64,000 bases of DNA from an uncultured Granulosicoccaceae bacterium (lineage in GTDB: Bacteria > Pseudomonadota > Gammaproteobacteria > Granulosicoccales > Granulosicoccaceae). Position numbers and translations under genes: made by a program. The notes under the pieces were generated by a model. It searched no databases, was not told the DNA's origin, and saw only the letters and a program-made list of their open reading frames with translations. Positions 17,311-24,354 of this stretch are shown piece by piece. The DNA lies in contig CALISD010000061.1 in assembly GCA_938041955.1 (NCBI GenBank), forward strand, positions 1 to 64,000. The letters are read 5' to 3'. Position 1 is the stretch's first letter; every line of letters begins with the position of its first letter.

Positions 17311-18230
17311 TTGATTCACTCACCTTTCTACTCGCAGGCACACTGGCTGCCGCCACCCCGCTTATATTTGCCGCCATGGGTGAATTAGTCGTTGAGAAGT
17401 CGGGCGTGCTTAACCTCAGCATAGAAGGCCTGATGGCCACTGGTGCGGCCACCGGATTCGTCGTCGCCACTGTTACCGGCTCTGCAGTAGCAGGCTTCAC
17501 CGCCGCAGCCTTCGCTTCAATGCTTTTATCGTTCGTCTTCGCAGCACTCACTCTGGGCTTTCTCGCCAACCAGGTGGCTGCCGGCTTGGCAGTCGGCATA
17601 CTGGGACTCGGTACCTCTGTGCTTATTGGCAAGCAATACGAAGGCGCTACCATCAAGCCCATTGCTAATATTGATCTTGGCTTTTTAAGTGACTTGCCCA
17701 TCATTGGTAAAACCCTGTTCGGACAAGATCCCATGGTTTACGTCGGCATAGCCTCGGTGGTACTCATCACCTGGGTCCTTAACCGAACCAAACTCGGGCT
17801 GATTATTCGTGCTGTCGGTGAATCACCGAAGGCGGCAAATTCGATTGGTTATCCGGTCATTCTGGTGCGCTTTTGTGCCATTGCTTTTGGTGGTGCCATG
17901 GCAGGTATTGGCGGCGCACACTTAACCTTGTCTTACACACCACTGTGGGCTGAGGGGCTGGTCGCCGGGCGTGGCTGGATTGTCGTGGCACTGGTCGTTT
18001 TCGGCACATGGAAAGCACCACGCATAGCACTCGGGGCCTATTTGTTTGGCGCGGTTTCCCTGCTTGAACTCTTCGTGCAGGGCCAGGGTTTTGCGATTCC
18101 TTCGCAGTTGATGTCTGCGATGCCTTATATTATTACCATCATCATTCTTGCGATCATCTCAAGAGATGCACGTATCATTAAACTCAACCACCCGGCCTCG
18201 CTGGGTGTTCCGTATACAAGCGGCGAATAA
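17307..18230 (+). CDS. ABC importer permease 2 (NupQ/YufQ-like)
   Basis: A 307-aa BPD_transp_2 permease, the smaller partner in BMP-type importers. It carries the conserved FAAMGELVVEKSGVLNLSIE start and the LIIRAVGESPKAANSIGYPV loop that contacts the ATPase. The GTG start overlaps the stop codon of permease 1. The next gene encodes the binding protein, so all four importer parts are adjacent. Confidence 0.88.
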   Translation: MIDSLTFLLAGTLAAATPLIFAAMGELVVEKSGVLNLSIEGLMATGAATGFVVATVTGSAVAGFTAAAFASMLLSFVFAALTLGFLANQVAAGLAVGILGLGTSVLIGKQYEGATIKPIANIDLGFLSDLPIIGKTLFGQDPMVYVGIASVVLITWVLNRTKLGLIIRAVGESPKAANSIGYPVILVRFCAIAFGGAMAGIGGAHLTLSYTPLWAEGLVAGRGWIVVALVVFGTWKAPRIALGAYLFGAVSLLELFVQGQGFAIPSQLMSAMPYIITIIILAIISRDARIIKLNHPASLGVPYTSGE

Positions 18231-18251
18231 TTAACCATCAGGAGACAACCA

Positions 18252-19343
18252 GTGAACTTTATGACCAGGAAAATAAAGGTGCTTTTCGGCACTATCGTAG
18301 CGTTGGCGCTACTGCCACTTTCACAGGCATTTGCTGCAGACGTACTAAAAATCGGCTACATCTACCCATCACCTGCCGGTGATGTAGGCTGGGCGCATGA
18401 ACTTGATCGCGGCAGACTCGCCATCGAAGAAGCGTTCGGCGATAAAGTTGAATCAATGGTGGTAGAAAATATCCCGGAAGGCCCGGACGCGGCGCGCATC
18501 ATGAACCAGTTTGCCGCACAAGGCGCAAAAATGATCATGCTCGGTTCATTTGGCTACATGAATGACGGATTGAAACTCGCCAAGCGATACCCGGACATTA
18601 AAATCATCCATGCCAGTGGTTACAAGCTTGCCGAGAACATGGGCAACTTCCAGACCCGCAATTACGAAAGTGCTTATCTTGCAGGCATGTCGGCAGGTCA
18701 GATAACTAAAACCAATACAGTCGGCATGGTGGCAGCCTACGCTATCCCGGAAGTGGTCGGCATCATAAACGCGTTCACCCTTGGCGCCCAGTCGGTTAAT
18801 CCTGATGCGACTATGAAGGTTGTCTGGTTAAATTCATGGTTTGACCCCAGTAAAGCACAGGAATCTGCCCGCTCTTTAATCGCTCAAAAATCTGATGTGA
18901 TTTTCTCTATTTATCAGGACACCCCGTCAGTCGTTACAGTCGCTGAAGAAGAAGGCGTTTATGTGGTTAACACAAGCTCTGACATGAAAAAATATGCCCC
19001 GACCAAGCTCCTGGTATCTATGCAAATCAGTTGGGCGGATCACTTCGTTGAGCAGACTCAGGCAGTGCTTGACGGCACTTTTAAAGGCACAGCGTTCTGG
19101 GGTGGCATGGCAGATAACGCCGTCAGCATGGAATCATGGAGCGATGATCTAAGTGCTGAGCAACTTGCAGCACTGGAAGGCAAAGTAGCCGAGATTTCAG
19201 CAGGTAAGTTCCATCCATTTACCGGACCTATCGTTAATCAGGACGGCGATGTCATGATCAAAGACGGTGAAACCATGGCAGACGGTGATCTGCTGGCGAT
19301 TAACTGGCTGGTTAAAGGCGTCGAAACCCGATTGCCCAAATAA
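18252..19343 (+). CDS. BMP-family periplasmic binding protein (PnrA/NupN-like)
   Basis: A 363-aa solute-binding protein of the basic membrane protein family, whose known members bind nucleosides or purines. A signal peptide ends near AFA (residue about 29), followed by ADVLKIGYIYPSPAGDVGWAH; the family aromatic/aspartate ligand region is present. GGAGA six bases upstream supports the GTG start at 18252 over the ATG at 18261. A strong hairpin follows the gene. The ligand is unknown, and a methylated purine would fit the neighbouring enzymes. Confidence 0.88.
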   Translation: MNFMTRKIKVLFGTIVALALLPLSQAFAADVLKIGYIYPSPAGDVGWAHELDRGRLAIEEAFGDKVESMVVENIPEGPDAARIMNQFAAQGAKMIMLGSFGYMNDGLKLAKRYPDIKIIHASGYKLAENMGNFQTRNYESAYLAGMSAGQITKTNTVGMVAAYAIPEVVGIINAFTLGAQSVNPDATMKVVWLNSWFDPSKAQESARSLIAQKSDVIFSIYQDTPSVVTVAEEEGVYVVNTSSDMKKYAPTKLLVSMQISWADHFVEQTQAVLDGTFKGTAFWGGMADNAVSMESWSDDLSAEQLAALEGKVAEISAGKFHPFTGPIVNQDGDVMIKDGETMADGDLLAINWLVKGVETRLPK

Positions 19344-19358
19344 AGGCCGACAGTACCT

Positions 19359-19388
19359 GTTACCGGAGTGTGCTAGCACTCCGGTAAC
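19359..19388 (+). other. Perfect 12-bp hairpin after the binding-protein gene
   Basis: GTTACCGGAGTG pairs perfectly with CACTCCGGTAAC around the six-base loop TGCTAG. There is no following T-run, and guaD continues on the same strand 57 bases later. It could be a partial terminator or an mRNA-stabilising structure, parallel to the one after ehuB. Confidence 0.55.
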
Positions 19389-19445
19389 AACGCCGTCAAT
19401 TCACACCGACAGATCAATGCCGCCCAACACTACATTCCAGTTGCC

Positions 19446-20822
19446 ATGAAAAACCCCGCTACACAGTATTTCTTTGGCACTTTCATGCACACACCGGCAC
19501 TGGATCAGCTTGAAATTCTACATGACACACTGATCAGCGTTGATGCCGCTGGCACTATTCTCAGCGTGGTATGCCCCGATGACCCGAGCTACCGTGAATC
19601 ACTTGATGTTGCTAAAGCACACAAGCACTTTACCTCGATAGGCGATAATGGTTTCTACCTGCCCGGCCTGGTTGACACTCATATTCACGCACCACAATGG
19701 CCACAGCTTGGCAAGGCACTTCATCTGCCATTAGAAAACTGGTTGATGGATTGCACCTTCCCGCTGGAATCCAAATATCAGGACAATGCATTTGCAACCG
19801 CTATGTATACCTCGCTGGTAGAAACCCTGTTGGCAAACGGCACCACCAGTGCGGTCTACTTTGCCACGGCACATACTCGCGCAACAGAGATACTTGCGGA
19901 GCTTTGTGTAGAAAAAGGACAGCGCGCCTGGGTGGGACGTGTCGCGATGGATGATCAACAACAATGTCCTGACTACTATCGTGATTCCTCCACTGACCAG
20001 GGACTGCGTGATTCCGACGACAGCATACGCACCATCAGGCAACTGGTCGGCAATGAGTCACAACGTGTAAAGCCAATCCTTACTCCGCGATTTATCCCAA
20101 GCTGCACCGATGAAATGCTTGCAGGCCTGGGTGAACTTGCAAAACAGCATCATTGCTCAGTTCAAACGCATTGCTCTGAGAGTGACTGGGAGCACCAATA
20201 CGTGATTGATCGCACCGGCTTGAGAGACACAGAGGCTCTGGATAAGTTCGGCTTGCTCACTCGCACCACCGTTTTGGCGCACGCCAATTTTATCAATCAC
20301 TCCGATATGTCAATTATCAAGAACAGAGGCGCGGGGGTTGCCCACTGTCCTTTATCTAATCAATACTTTGCAGGCAGTGTATTTCCACTTCGTGAAGCAT
20401 TAAACCTGGGGGTACATGTAGGCCTCGGCACAGACATTTCGGGGGGTCCCAGTGCCTCTCAGTTTGACAGCTGTCGTCATGCTATCAGTGCATCAAGGAT
20501 GCTCGAGTCAGGAGTTGATGCAAACCTCAAAGCCGATACGCGTGGAATCAAAAATGCACGGATTGACTATATAGAAGCTTTTTACCTCGCAACAACCGGC
20601 GGCGGTGTCATGCTCGATGAGCCCATTGGTATGTTCAGGAAAGGTTATGCTTTTGATGCCTTGCATATAGATACCTCAGCGATCAACAGCAATCTGTTGT
20701 TCTTCCCTGAAATTGACTCTCAGGCAGATCTGTTTCAAAAAACGCTCTACGCCGCCACTCGAACAGACATTGCTACCGTCTGGGTCAACGGCGCGGTAGC
20801 CTCAGGTCACAGGGGTAGCTGA
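19446..20822 (+). CDS. guaD: Guanine deaminase
   Basis: A 458-aa amidohydrolase that converts guanine to xanthine and ammonia. Zinc and catalytic motifs are all visible: DTHIHAPQ (His79, His81), THCSESDWEH, LAHANF and GTDISGG, and PQWPQLGKALHLPLENWL is characteristic of GuaD. It is the last plus-strand gene of the demethylase/importer group. It overlaps the convergent NUDIX gene by 16 bases at the 3' ends. It could act on guanine released by demethylation; no xanthine dehydrogenase is present in the window. Confidence 0.93.
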   Translation: MKNPATQYFFGTFMHTPALDQLEILHDTLISVDAAGTILSVVCPDDPSYRESLDVAKAHKHFTSIGDNGFYLPGLVDTHIHAPQWPQLGKALHLPLENWLMDCTFPLESKYQDNAFATAMYTSLVETLLANGTTSAVYFATAHTRATEILAELCVEKGQRAWVGRVAMDDQQQCPDYYRDSSTDQGLRDSDDSIRTIRQLVGNESQRVKPILTPRFIPSCTDEMLAGLGELAKQHHCSVQTHCSESDWEHQYVIDRTGLRDTEALDKFGLLTRTTVLAHANFINHSDMSIIKNRGAGVAHCPLSNQYFAGSVFPLREALNLGVHVGLGTDISGGPSASQFDSCRHAISASRMLESGVDANLKADTRGIKNARIDYIEAFYLATTGGGVMLDEPIGMFRKGYAFDALHIDTSAINSNLLFFPEIDSQADLFQKTLYAATRTDIATVWVNGAVASGHRGS

Positions 20823-21361
20823 TTTTTCAGCTTTGCCAGATGATAGGCAGCGATGGTAGTAGCATCCTTTATTACCCCCGTGACAATCATATTCTCAAAT
20901 TCTTCAACGCTGACGCTCTTTGTGATTAGTCCCTCTTCCTCTTCATCAAGTTGCTGCACCGATTCTTCAAAATCAGTCGCTAAGTAAGCATGAAACCCCT
21001 GATTCGAATATCCATAGGCCTGATAAATGTGCCCGACATAGTGCATGGTTTTAGCAAGCAGACCTGTCTCTTCACGCAGCTCGCCGGCTGCCACCAGGGC
21101 ATGATCTGCATCAGGGTCGGTTTCCCACGAGCCCTGAGGTATCTCCCAGTAGCGTTTTTGAACCGGGTAGCGATACTGCTCTACGATATGAATATGTCCA
21201 TCTTGAACCGGTATTATCGCCACGAAGTCCGGTTTATCCACAACACCATATATGCCTTCCCCACCGCCAGGTCGTCGAATACTGTCTTCACGTACCGTCA
21301 TCCATTTATTTTGGTAGACCACTTTACTATTTAGCTTTTCGATTTCAGCCACTTTCACCAC
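20807..21361 (-). CDS. NUDIX hydrolase with an altered NUDIX box
   Basis: A 184-aa NUDIX-fold protein resembling ADP-ribose pyrophosphatases in its N-terminal beta region (RRPGGGEGIYGVVDKPDFVA) and IVEQYRYPVQKRYWEIPQGS segment. The core of the box is present as GELREETGL, but the usual arginine is glycine, the leading glutamate is alanine, and two residues are inserted after the first glycine. The metal-binding glutamates remain, so it may still hydrolyse a nucleoside diphosphate compound. It is convergent with guaD. Confidence 0.75.
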   Translation of the reverse strand: MVKVAEIEKLNSKVVYQNKWMTVREDSIRRPGGGEGIYGVVDKPDFVAIIPVQDGHIHIVEQYRYPVQKRYWEIPQGSWETDPDADHALVAAGELREETGLLAKTMHYVGHIYQAYGYSNQGFHAYLATDFEESVQQLDEEEEGLITKSVSVEEFENMIVTGVIKDATTIAAYHLAKLKNQLPL

Positions 21362-21454
21362 CTTTTGTATTGACGATTAAGGTCGTCGCCTACCTAATCG
21401 GTATCGCCGACAATATACAGTCAGCTGTCTGCTCTGCAGCAACGCTGTACCTGG

Positions 21455-21991
21455 TTAAACCATCAACTTCTCCAAAATCACCTTCAGCAAAAAGGTTTCC
21501 CTTTCAATTGAAAGCCCTTTCTTATCACTACTAGCGATCACCGCTTCATTGTGGGTAATGGCTTCATAAATATTCATCCAAAGCGGTACCATGCCATTGC
21601 TTACTTCATAGGATTCCAGGGATGCCTCACCCAACTCTTCATCAATATCACAAACATAGCAATGAGAGATCATATGAATGATATCTGCATCAGATTTATA
21701 CCACGGACGGTATTCATCATAACGTGCAAAGGGTTTTACATTGCGTACTCCCTGCGCGCCCGCCTCTTCCTGTAACTCACGTATCAGGGCCGCTACTTCG
21801 TTCTCACCGTCATCTATGCCACCACCGGGCAGACTGTAGTCATCATAACGCTGTGTATATAACAGCAATATATTTTCACCTTTAACCACGATACCGCGTG
21901 CAGCGTGGCGAACAATCAGCGTCAGCTGACTGGCAGCCGAGACATCATTTTCGGATACATCCGGATGAAAAGCGGTTTTTAAAAGTTGCAT
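21455..21991 (-). CDS. NUDIX hydrolase
   Basis: A 178-aa NUDIX hydrolase with a complete box (GGGIDDGENEVAALIREL followed by QEEAG) after the usual VKGENILLLYTQRYDDYSLP strand. Such enzymes clean up modified or surplus nucleoside diphosphate derivatives; the substrate is not evident. A second, divergent NUDIX gene lies 93 bases downstream on the same strand. Their sequences differ enough that recent duplication is unlikely. Confidence 0.85.
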   Translation of the reverse strand: MQLLKTAFHPDVSENDVSAASQLTLIVRHAARGIVVKGENILLLYTQRYDDYSLPGGGIDDGENEVAALIRELQEEAGAQGVRNVKPFARYDEYRPWYKSDADIIHMISHCYVCDIDEELGEASLESYEVSNGMVPLWMNIYEAITHNEAVIASSDKKGLSIERETFLLKVILEKLMV

Positions 21992-22121
21992 AGTTAAATT
22001 CCCACGGATCCTACCGTTATTTCGGTACTTACCGGGATATCCGTCGAGAAGAAATACCTGAGGCTAAAGCCTGCTGCGCTACTTAGCTAAGTTTTGAACA
22101 CAAAATCGCTGGATAAATATA

Positions 22122-23339
22122 TCAAGACAGGTGTTGAATAGACTGGCAAAAGTCAGCAATACGAGCAATCGCTTCTTTAATATCAGTCTCAGACGCCGCA
22201 TACGACACTCTAAAGTGAGGGCTTACACCAAACGCCGTACCGTGCACGGTAGTCACACCATGCTCTTGCAGCAAGGCCATACAGAAATCGACATCTGACA
22301 TCAGTTTCTTACCTGCCGCCGTTGTACCGCCAATAAATGTTGCACACGATGGATAGGCATAAAACGCACCGTCAGGCCACACGCAGTCAACACCATCAAC
22401 AGCGTTTAATCCCTCCACAGTTAGTGCTCGGCGCTTACGATAGATTTCAAGGTTATCGGCCAATGAATCCTGAGGTCCGTTGAGCGCCGTGACCGCTCCC
22501 CACTGGCAAATTCTGCTGGTACCGCTGGTCATCTGGCTTTGCACCATTTCCATACCTTTAATCAGCTCTGTAGGGCCGCCGGCAAACCCGACCCTCCAGC
22601 CTGTCATTGCATAGGCCTTGGAAACCCCGTTCAAGGTAAGCGTCCGATCGCGCAGGTCTGGCACCACTTGCGCCATGGTGGTGAAGGGTGCATCGGTGTA
22701 TATCAGGTGTTCGTACATGTCGTCAGACAGAATCCAGACATGTGGATGGCGTAGCAATACCTCCCCGAGTGCTTTTAGCTCCTGCTCTGAATACACTGCG
22801 CCCGATGGATTGCCCGGGCTGTTAAGTATCAACCACTTGGTTTTATCAGTGATGGCATTATCTAACGCTTCAGGTGTGATCTTAAAACCGGTCTCTTGTG
22901 TTGTATCCACCACCACCGGTGTGCCATCGTAAAACCTCACCATTTGCGAGTAGGCAAGCCAGAACGGTGCCGGTATAACGACTTCATCACCCGAATTAAT
23001 TGTGGCAAACAAGGCATTGTTGAGCACTTGCTTTCCACCTGAGCTTACCGTGACCTCGTTCTCTGCATAGGTGAGGCCGTTGTCCCGCAGGAACTTGTCA
23101 CGCACGGCCTGCTTTAACTCAGGAATACCACCAATCGGGGAGTAGGTCGTCTCACCTCTAAGTGCCGCCTGGTGCGCACCTTCCACCACGTGTTCCGGGG
23201 TGTTTAGATCAGGCTCTCCAATACTCAAGGATACGACACTTCGGCCTTCAGCTCGAAGCTTTCGACCCAACTCGGTGATTAAAATCGCAGCGGGAGCTTC
23301 TACACGATCAAGCGCATCAGCTGTTTTTAAGGTCGCCAT
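22122..23339 (-). CDS. Class I aminotransferase, aspartate aminotransferase-like
   Basis: A 405-aa PLP aminotransferase of subgroup I-gamma (aspartate/prephenate aminotransferase type). It shows the SIGEPDLNTPEHV start, the NSPGNPSG motif, SDDMYEHLIY and the PLP lysine in LNGVSKAYAMTGWRVGF, and ends with the substrate arginine segment PHFRVSYAAS. It would interconvert aspartate or related amino acids and 2-oxoglutarate. It stands alone on the minus strand, followed by the NUDIX genes. A repeat-rich gap lies upstream. Confidence 0.88.
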   Translation of the reverse strand: MATLKTADALDRVEAPAAILITELGRKLRAEGRSVVSLSIGEPDLNTPEHVVEGAHQAALRGETTYSPIGGIPELKQAVRDKFLRDNGLTYAENEVTVSSGGKQVLNNALFATINSGDEVVIPAPFWLAYSQMVRFYDGTPVVVDTTQETGFKITPEALDNAITDKTKWLILNSPGNPSGAVYSEQELKALGEVLLRHPHVWILSDDMYEHLIYTDAPFTTMAQVVPDLRDRTLTLNGVSKAYAMTGWRVGFAGGPTELIKGMEMVQSQMTSGTSRICQWGAVTALNGPQDSLADNLEIYRKRRALTVEGLNAVDGVDCVWPDGAFYAYPSCATFIGGTTAAGKKLMSDVDFCMALLQEHGVTTVHGTAFGVSPHFRVSYAASETDIKEAIARIADFCQSIQHLS

Positions 23340-23520
23340 TCGGGACTTTCCTTTGTAAAGTTGATATATACCACCGAATCAGCATCGAACCAAGCAACAA
23401 TGAAAAGACGCTACCTGTGCGCCAATCTCTAACGAAGGATGTTGTACGTCACCACATTCAACGAACTCATCACTCTAATGAGATCGATCGCTATACCCTA
23501 AGGCACTCTTGGGCACCTCT

Positions 23521-23709
23521 GAACCGCAAAGCAGCCCCAAGGAAACCCGACGCGTGAGAGAGTGGCAAACCAGCATGTGCCAACGTCACTCGCTGTCTTA
23601 CCAACACGAAGAACCACTGTCGAACCGCAAAGCAGCCCCAAGGAAACCCGACGCGTGAGCGAGTGGCAAGCCAGCATGTGCCAACGTCATTTGCTGTCTT
23701 ACCAATACA
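23521..23709. repeat. Tandem 101-bp direct repeat, 1.9 copies
   Basis: The block starting GAACCGCAAAGCAGCCCCAA at 23521 recurs at 23622 with few differences through TTACCAATAC. Each copy contains one GGAAACCCGACGCGT motif (23541-23565 and 23642-23666). A reverse-oriented motif follows at 23776-23800. Together they fill the 530-base gap between the aminotransferase and ridA; I see no gene there. Confidence 0.85.
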
Positions 23710-23775
23710 AAAAGCAACGCCTTGGAATTTACGTATAACTATTACCATCAGAGAATCAGAACAGCACACGACTGC

Positions 23776-23800
23776 CCACTCGCTAACGCGCCGGGTTTCC
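23776..23800 (-). repeat. Dispersed GACGCGT repeat, reverse copy
   Basis: CCACTCGCTAACGCG followed by CCGGGTTTCC is the reverse-oriented form of the dispersed repeat, with one change in the ACGCGT core. It closes the tandem repeat block that begins at 23521. Confidence 0.75.
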
Positions 23801-23869
23801 AAAAGCGAACCACTGACGAACTGGATTGTAGCCCTCAAGGGAACCCGACTCGTAAGCCCGCAAAAGACT

Positions 23870-24280
23870 TCAATCAGTAAGTACCGCAGTAGCATCAATC
23901 TCTACCAACCATTCCGGCCGTGCCAGCGCCTGCACGACCAAACCCGTAGATACCGGGTGCACACCTTTAATATATTCCCCCATGGTTCGATAAACCGCTT
24001 CACGATGCCGGACATCAGTGATGTATACCACTACCTTAACCAGATGCTCCATGGTGCCACCGCATTCTTCGATAAGTTGCTTAATGTTCTGCATCACCTT
24101 GTGGGTTTGCTCAACCGGATCATTACTCGAAATATTGACTGCATCATCAAGATTTTGCGGGCATTGGCCACGAAGGTAAATTGTATTACCGGCGATCACC
24201 GCATGCGACAAATCGTTATCCAGATTCTGCTCCGGGTAAGTCTCTTTGGTGTTAAACGGCCTTATTCTTGTGTGAATCAT
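23870..24280 (-). CDS. RidA/YjgF family protein
   Basis: A 136-aa Rid-family protein, a cytoplasmic deaminase of reactive enamine/imine intermediates or a relative of it. The fold markers are present: AVIAGNTIYLRGQCPQ, the central THKVMQNIKQLIEECGG helix, KVVVYITDVRHREAVY and the C-terminal LVEIDATAVL strand. The arginine of canonical RidA (IPYSQA/RVxVEAxA context) is replaced, so this is probably another Rid subgroup. The frame is open from 24301, but AGAGGGAC precedes the ATG at 24280. It follows the flavoprotein gene on the same strand and may process its imine products. Confidence 0.85.
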   Translation of the reverse strand: MIHTRIRPFNTKETYPEQNLDNDLSHAVIAGNTIYLRGQCPQNLDDAVNISSNDPVEQTHKVMQNIKQLIEECGGTMEHLVKVVVYITDVRHREAVYRTMGEYIKGVHPVSTGLVVQALARPEWLVEIDATAVLTD

Positions 24281-24354
24281 GGATTGTCCCTCTTCTGGCA
24301 ATGGTTATTGGGTTTATGACTAAATCAGAGCGTCTGACACTATTACTTTGAAAT

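Noticed and set aside
23521-23800. CRISPR array
   Set aside because: The repeats are only two long tandem copies plus inverted motifs, without short regular spacers or cas genes.
23663-24319. 218-codon frame opposite ridA and the repeat block
   Set aside because: It runs through repeats and antisense to a clear Rid-family gene.
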